The notes below the pieces were generated by a model. It worked only from the letters and a program-made list of their open reading frames with translations. It was not told where the DNA came from and did not search any database. From contig DASYRX010000359.1 of NCBI GenBank assembly GCA_036003845.1, positions 1-13,992 of the forward strand: a DNA stretch of 13,992 nucleotides, read 5' to 3'. The DNA comes from DASYRX01 sp036003845 (GTDB lineage: Bacteria > Gemmatimonadota > Gemmatimonadetes > Gemmatimonadales > Gemmatimonadaceae). Below are positions 1-6,666 of the stretch, piece by piece. A program made the position numbers and the translations under genes. How positions within the stretch are numbered: the stretch's first letter is position 1; each line of letters opens with the position of its first letter.

Positions 1-1470
1 GCCGAGATCCGATCGGATACGGATGGTGCGTTGATAGCACTCGAGCGCGTCGTCATAACGAGCGCTTCGGTAGTGCAGATCTCCCAGGTTCTTGTGTACC
101 TGCGCCAACGATGGTTCCTCCAGCGCCGCACGCTCGGCGGCGTTCAACGCATCTTCGTTGCGCCCGCGTCGTTCGTATCCCGCGGCCAAGTCGTTATGCA
201 GGATCGCGGCGTGCGGGTACTTCGAGACGCCGACGTTCCACACCGCCAGCGCCGCTTCGAGGTCGCCGTTCAGAGCCGCGATTACACCGGCGTAGTGGTA
301 CCACACCGCCGGTCGCGCACTTGTCCCGTAAGCCGCATCCGAAGCCATGATGAATGTGCGCGCGGCGGCAAAGTCGCGACGGCGCACGGCCAGGGCGACG
401 CGCGCGAGCTGCACCGACGCGTCGTTAGGTGCTACCTGTGCGGCCGCCGTGAGGGCGGAGGCGGCTTCCTCGAGGTGGCCACTCATCCACAGAGCGATCG
501 CGTGGTTGACGTGCCAGGACGCACCGCTCCCAGGACGTGTCGCGCCGGCGCTGAACAATCGCACCGCGTCCGCAAAGCGCTTTTCGCGTAGGGCTACGAG
601 GCCGGTCATGAACTCGGCGTGGGCGTCCCGCGGTCGCAGCTCGGCGACGCGCCTGAACTCGCGCAGCGATTCCGCATACATGCCGGTCTTATAGAAGGCG
701 ACGCCCAGATTACGATGCTCCGCGACGCGCACGTCCACCGTTGGCCCTGGCGCGGGTTCCCGTCGTCCAACAGGGTGCACGAATCCAGCAGTCATGAGCC
801 CGAAGAGCGCTTTGGCCACGTCGAACTCGCCCATTCCCGTATCGTCGATCAGTGCCGCGATGTCGCGCTCGCCGTCGAGCAGCGGGATCAGATGCTCTTG
901 CTCTGGCGTTAGGGCAACGCCGCTTTTCTCCAGTCGTTCGCCATCGAGCCCGTACACGATGTCGAAGCTGGGAATGCGCTTCTCGATTTCGCTCCATTCG
1001 TCGATGCGTCGCGCACCTTCGAGCAGCAGCGATTCCGGATTGATCGAGACGAGAAAGTCCTGCGCCTCGGGCTTCACGTCCGCTTCGAACGCGAACGTTC
1101 CCTGATGCCACGTGAACAGGAAGTACACCGCCTCTTCGATCTGCAGCTTGATGTAGCGATGCAGTTCCTCGCGCGCGATCATCTGCTTGGCGACGAGGAT
1201 TTCGCCGAGGCGCCGTTCCGGTTGATGCGTCTGTTCCGCGATCGCGGAGTCGAGCTCGGTTCTCGTTATGAGACCGTGCTTCACGAGCACGTCGCCTAAC
1301 CGGTCGCGCCGATTGATGACCGAGGCGAAGGAGATGCGCCCTTTGTTGAAGTAAATGTTTCCGAAGCTCTGCTTCTGGGCGATGCTGAGACAGCCTGTCT
1401 TCTTCCCCATCGCAAGCAGTTGCAGCACGTCGGGGAGGCTGGCTTCACGGAGATTGCCGCGGATCGCCAT
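1..1470 (-). CDS. PATAN (DUF4388) domain protein with C-terminal TPRs, copy B (3' end outside window)
   Basis: Reading leftward from ATG 1470-1468, the frame stays open for 490 codons to base 1, so the C-terminus is missing. Residues 1-155 form a PATAN/DUF4388 domain: a MAIxGxLRE start, KTGxLSI, a GNIYFNKGR strand-turn, RRLGEILV, and ESLLLEGARRIDEW near 147-159. Residues 165-235 look like a winged-helix-type extension. From about 250 to 490 there are TPR-like helical pairs (NLGVAFYKTGMYAESLREF, and NLGDLHYRSARYDDALECY at 461-479). The start is supported by GAGGAG at 1484-1479, 8 nt upstream. The preceding gene's TGA shares base 1470 with this ATG, which implies translational coupling. The protein is a clear paralogue of the product at 5514-6665. 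PATAN domains are protein-interaction modules, first named from cyanobacterial PatA. A role as adaptor in the MglA/Che module is inferred. No enzymatic motif is visible. Confidence 0.85.
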   Translation of the reverse strand, partial: MAIRGNLREASLPDVLQLLAMGKKTGCLSIAQKQSFGNIYFNKGRISFASVINRRDRLGDVLVKHGLITRTELDSAIAEQTHQPERRLGEILVAKQMIAREELHRYIKLQIEEAVYFLFTWHQGTFAFEADVKPEAQDFLVSINPESLLLEGARRIDEWSEIEKRIPSFDIVYGLDGERLEKSGVALTPEQEHLIPLLDGERDIAALIDDTGMGEFDVAKALFGLMTAGFVHPVGRREPAPGPTVDVRVAEHRNLGVAFYKTGMYAESLREFRRVAELRPRDAHAEFMTGLVALREKRFADAVRLFSAGATRPGSGASWHVNHAIALWMSGHLEEAASALTAAAQVAPNDASVQLARVALAVRRRDFAAARTFIMASDAAYGTSARPAVWYHYAGVIAALNGDLEAALAVWNVGVSKYPHAAILHNDLAAGYERRGRNEDALNAAERAALEEPSLAQVHKNLGDLHYRSARYDDALECYQRTIRIRSDLG

Positions 1471-3275
1471 CAGCGCATCTCCTCGATCAACAGGCCGTCC
1501 GCGTCGGGCCAGTCCAGCACGATCTTCTCGGTATCCAGGAAGTATGAGTCAGACACGCCCTGCGCCGTCTCCGGCACTCCCTCAGGCGGCGTGATGCTGA
1601 GCGGCGTTAGGCGTCGCGCCACGGCTGCGCTCACAAGCGGCTTGGCGCGCGGTTTCGCCGCGTTCTTCGCTTCCGCCGCTTTCTTGACCTCGGCCGGCTG
1701 CGTGACCTCGATGGCGACGTGCACGACGAGCCCGCCCTCGAGGCGCGAGCGCATACGCTCGGCAAGCATGCCTAACGCGGCTGGCTCGCGCTGTGTGGCA
1801 AAGACCAGCTGTGCCCCGCGCGTGGCCAGGGCGTTGAACAGGTGGAACAGCTCGTCCTGGGTCAGCTCCTTGTCCGCGACCGCCTCGAGACCGTCGAGCA
1901 CGAACACGTCGCAGGAGCGATACTTGGCACGCCAGCGTTCGACAGTCCCCTGCTGCACCGCGGCGATCAGCTCTTCGACGAATGCGTCGCCTGTCGTGCA
2001 GGCGACACGAACCACGCGGCCGTTCCGCTGACGAAGCGCATTCGCAACGGCGTGCACAAGGTGCGTTTTCCCAGCACCCGCTGGCCCGACGACGACGAGC
2101 GGGTTGTAGCGCGCGCCCGGGTGTTCGATGATCTCGCGTGCGGCGAGGACCGCCACCTCGTTTTGTGCGGTCTGGCGCAGCGACTCGAAACTGAGTCGCT
2201 CGTCAGGCGCCGGCAGCGTCGCCTGGCTCGACTGCTCGGCCGCGACAAAGGCTTCGGCATCGACAACGCGTTCCGGGTCACGGAAGATCGCGAGCCCAGC
2301 GTGCGCCGGATTGATGCGCATCGCTTCAGCTTCGAGCGAGCGTAGGCGTTCGACAGTAGCGGCGAAGCGCGCGTCGAGTGCTTCGAGGTCGGCGGGCATT
2401 TCTGCAGCCGCCATTGCCTGCTCCAATGCCGTCGCACGGAACCCCTGACGCGTCCAGTGATTGATCCGCTCCGATAGCTTGGCACGCCACCCTTCGACGT
2501 GCTGCGCTACAGCGACAGCGACGTCGCTCAGGAAACTCTCGAACTCGTTAGGGAGCCCGTTGTTGTTGGCGTTCCCCAGCATCGTGCGCGCTTCCTCGAC
2601 GCCAATCGGAGCATCGAGAATCGCCTGCTGCGCGATGAGCCGATTGAGCGTGCCTTGCAACTCGCGCACGTTCGCCGCGCTCACGCGTGCGACCTCTTCG
2701 AGCACGCCGGGTGGGAAACTCGCACCACGTTCCTGGCACTTGTGCCGCAGGATCGCCACGCGCGTCTCGTAATCCGGCGCTCCGATATCCACGATCAGTC
2801 CGCCGGAGAGCCGTGTGACCAGGCGTTCGTCGACATCCGCGATCTCGCTAGGCGGCCGATCGCTGGTCATCACGACTTGGCGGCCGCTCGCCTGCAGTGC
2901 GTTGAGCACGCGCAGCATCTCGCTCTGCGTTTCCGGCTTTCCAGTGAGGAATTGCACGTCGTCGAGCAGCAGCACGCCGATACTCTGATAGCGGCGCTTG
3001 AACGCTTCGGCCTGTCCCGACGCGATGGCGCCGTGCAACTGATCCACGAAGTCGTCCAGCGTGGCGTACTCCACGACGAGATCGGGATGCAAGTGCTTCA
3101 CCTGTACGCCTAACGCGCCGAGCAAGTGCGTCTTGCCGAGGCCCGACGAGCTGTAGATGAAGAGCGGGTTGTAGACGACGCCCGGCGTGTCCGCGACGGC
3201 GCGCACGGCCGAGACGGCGAGCCGGTTCGCTGCGCCGACGACGAAGTTGTCGAAGCGGAAGCGGCCGTCGATCAT
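1470..3275 (-). CDS. Tandem DnaA-like AAA+ ATPase lacking the DNA-binding domain
   Basis: 601 residues. Module 1 (about 5-235) resembles DnaA domain III: RFDNFVVGAANRLA at the start, then a P-loop SGLGKTH (K48, T49), Walker B VLLLDD (D105, D106), sensor 1 near TSD (137-139), an arginine finger in TRLSGGL (R155), a DIxxPDxETRxAIL-type stretch (163-176), and sensor 2 NVRELQGTLNRL (R204). The DnaA domain IV helix-turn-helix, which binds DnaA boxes, does not follow. Instead there is a helical linker (about 245-355), then module 2 (about 362-526) with a textbook P-loop GPAGAGKTH (K403). Module 2 has a degenerate Walker B VFVLDG, where the second acid is G462, and SRLEGGL (R511). It has no lid or sensor 2. 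An Ala/Lys/Pro linker leads to a C-terminal tail ending in LLIEEMR. The start overlaps mglA's stop by 4 nt (ATGA). Chromosomal DnaA is excluded because domain IV is missing. Function is unknown. The position suggests an ATPase partner of MglA. Confidence 0.88.
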   Translation of the reverse strand: MIDGRFRFDNFVVGAANRLAVSAVRAVADTPGVVYNPLFIYSSSGLGKTHLLGALGVQVKHLHPDLVVEYATLDDFVDQLHGAIASGQAEAFKRRYQSIGVLLLDDVQFLTGKPETQSEMLRVLNALQASGRQVVMTSDRPPSEIADVDERLVTRLSGGLIVDIGAPDYETRVAILRHKCQERGASFPPGVLEEVARVSAANVRELQGTLNRLIAQQAILDAPIGVEEARTMLGNANNNGLPNEFESFLSDVAVAVAQHVEGWRAKLSERINHWTRQGFRATALEQAMAAAEMPADLEALDARFAATVERLRSLEAEAMRINPAHAGLAIFRDPERVVDAEAFVAAEQSSQATLPAPDERLSFESLRQTAQNEVAVLAAREIIEHPGARYNPLVVVGPAGAGKTHLVHAVANALRQRNGRVVRVACTTGDAFVEELIAAVQQGTVERWRAKYRSCDVFVLDGLEAVADKELTQDELFHLFNALATRGAQLVFATQREPAALGMLAERMRSRLEGGLVVHVAIEVTQPAEVKKAAEAKNAAKPRAKPLVSAAVARRLTPLSITPPEGVPETAQGVSDSYFLDTEKIVLDWPDADGLLIEEMR

Positions 3276-3889
3276 CGCTCGTTACCCATCCCCGCGGCCA
3301 CTGGCGCGCTGAGTCGGCTGAGTACGAGCTCGGCGGCGGCGCGCAGCGTCTCGAAGACGCCGGGGCCATGCAGCGCATCGGCAGCGAAGCTCGGGACAGC
3401 ACGGAAATTCAGCGTATCGTCGAGCAGCGCCGTGGACATGATGAGGTCGCGGGGCAGGTCCTGCTTGTTGTACTGCATAACGAGCGGAAACTCGCGCGGA
3501 TCGGTACCCTGCTCCGCCAGATATTCGTGCAGGTCGCGCAGACTCTCGACGTTCTCGTCCATCTGACGGCGCTGACTGTCGGCGACGAAGATGACGCCGT
3601 CGGCGCCCTGCAGCACGAGCCGTCGCGTGGCGCGGTAGTAGACCTGTCCCGGAACCGTGTACAGCTGGAAGCGTGTGGAGAATCCCGAGATCGTCCCCAG
3701 CTCCAGCGGCAGGAAGTCGAAGAACAACGTGCGCTCGGTCTGCGTCGCCAGCGAAACCATCGTGCCGCGCCTGTTGCTCGGCACGCGATCGTAGATGTAC
3801 TGCAGATTCGTCGTCTTGCCGGACCGGCCCGGTCCGACATAGACGATCTTGCAGACGATCTCGCGCGCGGAGTAGTTGACGACTGGCAT
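3272..3889 (-). CDS. mglA: MglA-type Ras-like small GTPase
   Basis: 205 residues, close to the usual MglA length. Visible motifs are the P-loop GPGRSGKTT (19-27), the switch region with E52-R53-T54 (TERTLFFDFLPL), TVPGQ with Q82, FVADSQ (101-106), and the guanine-specificity motif NKQD (141-144). T78 sits where most Ras proteins carry the PM3 aspartate, which is characteristic of MglA. From memory, the positions of G21, R53, T54 and Q82 agree with functional residues of Myxococcus xanthus MglA. In that organism GTP-bound MglA marks the leading pole, drives gliding and type IV pilus motility, and is switched off by the roadblock GAP MglB. All catalytic residues seem intact, so an active GTPase is expected. 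ATG 3889 lies 2 nt after the stop of a roadblock gene, with a weak GGTAGAG ribosome site. The stop overlaps the next gene by 4 nt. The MglA family call is firm. A motility role here is inferred. Confidence 0.95.
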   Translation of the reverse strand: MPVVNYSAREIVCKIVYVGPGRSGKTTNLQYIYDRVPSNRRGTMVSLATQTERTLFFDFLPLELGTISGFSTRFQLYTVPGQVYYRATRRLVLQGADGVIFVADSQRRQMDENVESLRDLHEYLAEQGTDPREFPLVMQYNKQDLPRDLIMSTALLDDTLNFRAVPSFAADALHGPGVFETLRAAAELVLSRLSAPVAAGMGNER

Positions 3890-3891
3890 CG

Positions 3892-4362
3892 TTAGGCTCT
3901 ACCGAACAGGACGGCCAGGTTGCGCGAGAGATCGCGTTCGAAGTCGGCGTCCAACGGCGGGTGCGACGCTTCAGCCCCTGCCGAGGCGCTCCCGGCCGCG
4001 GCGACCATGTCCCCGAAGCAGACGCGCACGTGACCTAACGAGGAGTCTTCGTCAAACACGGCGAGCACCACCAGCACCCGTCCCTGTGTGACGAGCGACG
4101 ATAGGAAGAGCTGCGACGCCGCGCCACGGTAGTGCAGCGCGCCGTAAGGCGCGTCCTGCGCCATGCGACCCAGCTCCGTCGCCGTGGCGTGAATCCCCGC
4201 CGCCAATGCGCACGCCGACATTACGTCCACCGATTTGGTGAAACCGTGCGCGGCGAGCACGCGTCCGCTCGGCTCGAGCACGAGTGCGCAACGCACGCCC
4301 GCGTCGCGCACGAAGCGCGACAGCGGCGTCGCCAGCCAGGGCTCGACGGCGCGGGTCATCAT
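3892..4362 (-). CDS. Roadblock/LC7 domain protein (MglB-like position, directly before mglA)
   Basis: 156 residues. Residues about 12-120 fit a Roadblock/LC7 fold: a helix, then strand CALVLEPSGRVLAAHG (25-40), a long helix (46-68), then strands ALHYRG, SQLFLSSL and VLVVLAVF. A Gly/Ala-rich and acidic tail follows, ending LSRNLAVLFGRA. Roadblock proteins such as MglB dimerise and bind MglA as GTPase-activating proteins or scaffolds. With its stop 2 nt before mglA, this is the best MglB-equivalent candidate. Similarity to MglB itself cannot be shown by eye. Two adjacent ATG codons are possible. The first (4362) gives a 4-nt ATGA overlap with the upstream roadblock gene. The stop TAA lies in the dispersed octamer GCCTAACG. 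GAP activity is inference. Confidence 0.85.
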   Translation of the reverse strand: MMTRAVEPWLATPLSRFVRDAGVRCALVLEPSGRVLAAHGFTKSVDVMSACALAAGIHATATELGRMAQDAPYGALHYRGAASQLFLSSLVTQGRVLVVLAVFDEDSSLGHVRVCFGDMVAAAGSASAGAEASHPPLDADFERDLSRNLAVLFGRA

Positions 4363-4727
4363 GCAGCCGCCGCGGCGGCCGTCGCCGCGCGAGACAGGAT
4401 GAGACGCAGAGCGCCGGTGTTGGCGTCGCTTTCGGCGAGGACGATGAGCACCAGCGCCCCGGCCTGGGTTCCTGCTCGGGCGACGACCACCTGTCCACCG
4501 TCCGCCTCGACGTGCATGATGCTCGACGCGCCGAAGCCGGCGCGTTCGCTCGCCAGGCGCGCGCTGCGATAGAGACGGCAGCCTAACGCGGTGAGCGTTT
4601 CGGCGTCCACGTCCGTCTGAGCGATCGCGTGCACCGGCACGCCATCGTCTTCAGCGGCCAGTACCACGGCGCGCACACCACGCGTGCGGGCGACAGGATC
4701 GAGCACGGCGTCGAGCGGCGCGATCAT
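4359..4727 (-). CDS. Small Roadblock/LC7 domain protein with alanine-rich C-terminus
   Basis: 122 residues, essentially a single Roadblock/LC7 domain. The strand VRAVVLAAEDDGVPVHAIA (18-36) is followed by a helix (about 40-62), then strands SSIMHVEADGGQVVVARAG and ALVLIVLAE, and a final helix that ends in an Ala-rich tail (TAAAAAA). The assignment rests on secondary-structure pattern and on context between two other roadblock genes, because this family is weakly conserved in sequence. It starts at ATG 4727 in a 4-nt overlap with the TPR-roadblock fusion gene and ends in a 4-nt overlap with the next roadblock gene. The likely role is to form hetero- or homodimers with its neighbours and contact the MglA GTPase. 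That role is inferred. Confidence 0.75.
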   Translation of the reverse strand: MIAPLDAVLDPVARTRGVRAVVLAAEDDGVPVHAIAQTDVDAETLTALGCRLYRSARLASERAGFGASSIMHVEADGGQVVVARAGTQAGALVLIVLAESDANTGALRLILSRAATAAAAAA

Positions 4728-5521
4728 ACGGTCGCCTCGAGGAACGACACGGCGCGCTGCCTGGCACGCTGCAGATGCCGCCGGAAGAGCCCCGGCGCGG
4801 TACCCGGCGCGGCCGCGACGAGGGTCACCGCACCGTTAGGCGCCGGCGCCAGTCCCACCGCGGCACTCGTGGCTTCGATGCTCAGCGCGCGCCACTGTCC
4901 AAGCCCGAGCCTCGCGAGCGCTTGTTCCGCCTCCGCGCGCACGCCCGTCAGTTCGGCGCCGACGCTGGCCGAGACATCGCTGCCAGTGCGATCGCGCAGC
5001 TCTCCCGCGAGCACCAGCCCATTCGCGTCGATGAGCAGCTCGCCTAACGGCTCGGCGACGGCATACGTGCCGCGCGGTCCTGCTGCCGGCGTTGACGCTC
5101 CGTTCGAGCCGTTCTCCGGCGCGCGCGTTGTGCGCAGACGATCCAGGGCGGTGCGGATGCCGGCGTCGCGCGGCGCGCGTTCGGCGGCGTCGCGCAAATG
5201 TCGCTCGGCAGTGGACAGGTCGCCGCGCTGAAACGCGAGGAATCCGAGGCCGCGCAGGGCGCCGACGTGCCCTGTGGTGATCTTGAGCGCCATCTCCCAC
5301 TCATCCTTCGCCCGTTCGCGATCGCCCAGGTCAACGTAGATGCGCGCCGCCACGTCGTGTGCGTCCGCGTTGTACGCATGGCGCTCGAGCCCGCGCAGCA
5401 CGACGCGCAGCGCGACGTCTGGCTGGCTGCCACGGCGCAACGCATCGGCTAAGGGAATGAACGCAAGGCTCGCCGGATCGCTGGCGAGTAGGTCACTGAG
5501 GCGGCGGATCTCGTCAGACAT
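4724..5521 (-). CDS. TPR - Roadblock/LC7 fusion protein
   Basis: 265 residues in two parts. Residues about 17-130 are TPR-like helical repeats (IPLADALRRGSQPDVALRV, AARIYVDLGDRERAKDEWEM, GLGFLAFQRGDLSTAERHL). A Gly/Ser/Ala/Pro linker (131-152) follows. Residues about 156-262 resemble a Roadblock/LC7 domain: LGELLIDANGLVLAGEL as first strand pair, a helix with AEQALARLGLG, then strands WRALSIEA and AVTLVAAAPG. No enzymatic motif is visible. ATG 5521 lies inside the end of the upstream PATAN gene (8-nt overlap), and the stop overlaps the downstream roadblock gene by 4 nt, so the three products are probably made in linked amounts. The likely job is an adaptor that brings a roadblock surface to TPR-binding partners. 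The roadblock call for the C-terminal half is moderately certain. Confidence 0.82.
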   Translation of the reverse strand: MSDEIRRLSDLLASDPASLAFIPLADALRRGSQPDVALRVVLRGLERHAYNADAHDVAARIYVDLGDRERAKDEWEMALKITTGHVGALRGLGFLAFQRGDLSTAERHLRDAAERAPRDAGIRTALDRLRTTRAPENGSNGASTPAAGPRGTYAVAEPLGELLIDANGLVLAGELRDRTGSDVSASVGAELTGVRAEAEQALARLGLGQWRALSIEATSAAVGLAPAPNGAVTLVAAAPGTAPGLFRRHLQRARQRAVSFLEATV

Positions 5522-6665
5522 CGGCGAGCTCCTCGAGCACCATATCTAGTCGCGCGGCGAGATCGGCGGCTTCACGCACGCGGTCGCCTTCTCCGTTGGC
5601 GGCTCCCGGGTGCTTCGCGAGATAGTGCCGCCACGCCTCGACAGCGTCTCGTAAGGCACCACGTCGAGCGGCGAACCGTCCACGTTCTACGAGCGGCAGA
5701 GCGGACGCGGGATCGATCTCCTGCGCCCGCCGCAGCTCCTCTTCCGCTTCGGCGTCGCGGCGCTCTTCGAGCAGCACCCGCGCAAGGACGAGGCGAGTCT
5801 CGAGCGAGTCGGGTGCGTCGGCGGCCGCGCGCGTGGCGAGACGCAGTGCCTCAGGCAACCGTCGCTCGCGCAGGGCTTTTCGCGCAGCGTCGAGCGTGTT
5901 CTCGTCGGCCGGCATATCGGCGCCGGCGTTCGCTACCCGCGGACGCTCGCGCAGCTCGATCACGCCGGTGGAGAGAAGACCGTACGCAATGCGCGCGACA
6001 TCGAAGTCGCTCGTGCCTAACGCCGTTGCGATGGTTCTCAGATCGGCGCGGCCGTCGATCATGGCCAGCACTTCCCACTCATGCGGCAGCAGATCGAGCA
6101 GCGACGGATGCGTCTCGTCGATCGCCGCCAGTGCGGGGATCATGTCCAGATGCGGGATCTTGTGCGCGATTCGCGCCCATTCGTCGATGCGCCGCGCCCC
6201 TTCCATGAGCAGCGACTCGGTCGAGATGCTCGTCAGCGCGTCCGCCGGGATCTCGCCGAGCTGTCCTTCGCTGAAGGAGAAGTGCCCCTCGCGCCAGGAC
6301 ATCAGCTCGAAGACGACGGCTTCAACCTGGAGCCGCACCTGCCGTTCCAGCTCCTTCGTGGTCAGAGCGCCGATGGAGACCAGGATCTCGCCGAGGCGTC
6401 GCGGCTGCGGGTCACCAGCCTGCATCGCGCGCGCGCGTGCGAGATCGCCTTCGGCGACCTTGCCGGCTCGCATGAGCAGGGTGCCTAACGGGTGCGGATT
6501 GCTGCGGATGAGCGCCGCGACGACGCGGCCGCTGTCGAAGTAGACCGCCCCTTCGTTGTCGCGCAGCAGCGACGTGACGCGCAGCCGCCCCGTCTTCCGG
6601 CTCAGGTCCAGCAGCTGGAAGACATCATGGATGCCGAGCTCCCGAAGCGGTCCTTCGATCGCCAT
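5514..6665 (-). CDS. PATAN (DUF4388) domain protein with short C-terminal TPR region, copy A
   Basis: 383 residues from ATG 6665. The same frame stays open upstream to 6920, but that stretch lies inside the preceding TPR gene. The start at 6665 is favoured because it gives the MAIxGxLRE beginning shared with the paralogue at 1-1470. It also has GGAAGGGGG 9 nt upstream and sits 1 nt after the preceding TAA. PATAN domain features: KTGRLRV (24-30), GAVYFDSGRV (39-48), RRLGEILVSIGAL (89-101), and ESLLMEGARRIDEW (150-163). Residues 170-240 look like the winged-helix extension. TPR-like helices fill about 255-350. The protein is about 110 residues or more shorter than copy B. It is probably an adaptor or regulator with no enzymatic motif. 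It is the first gene of the overlapping chain that continues to mglA and the DnaA-like gene. Confidence 0.9.
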   Translation of the reverse strand: MAIEGPLRELGIHDVFQLLDLSRKTGRLRVTSLLRDNEGAVYFDSGRVVAALIRSNPHPLGTLLMRAGKVAEGDLARARAMQAGDPQPRRLGEILVSIGALTTKELERQVRLQVEAVVFELMSWREGHFSFSEGQLGEIPADALTSISTESLLMEGARRIDEWARIAHKIPHLDMIPALAAIDETHPSLLDLLPHEWEVLAMIDGRADLRTIATALGTSDFDVARIAYGLLSTGVIELRERPRVANAGADMPADENTLDAARKALRERRLPEALRLATRAAADAPDSLETRLVLARVLLEERRDAEAEEELRRAQEIDPASALPLVERGRFAARRGALRDAVEAWRHYLAKHPGAANGEGDRVREAADLAARLDMVLEELADV

Positions 6666-6666
6666 G

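Noticed and set aside
31..591. Plus-strand open frames across 31-1111, for example 31-591
   Set aside because: They are Arg/Ala-rich without recognisable domains and lie opposite the continuous minus-strand PATAN-TPR frame, as expected for antisense frames in GC-rich DNA.
1470..3275. Calling this the replication initiator dnaA
   Set aside because: Domain I and the domain IV helix-turn-helix are missing, a second ATPase module is fused, and no dnaN or origin-type DnaA-box cluster is visible.
4363..4400. GCN-rich stretch as a simple-sequence repeat
   Set aside because: It only encodes the Ala-rich C-terminus of a roadblock protein with mixed GCG/GCC/GCA codons, not a pure repeat prone to slippage.
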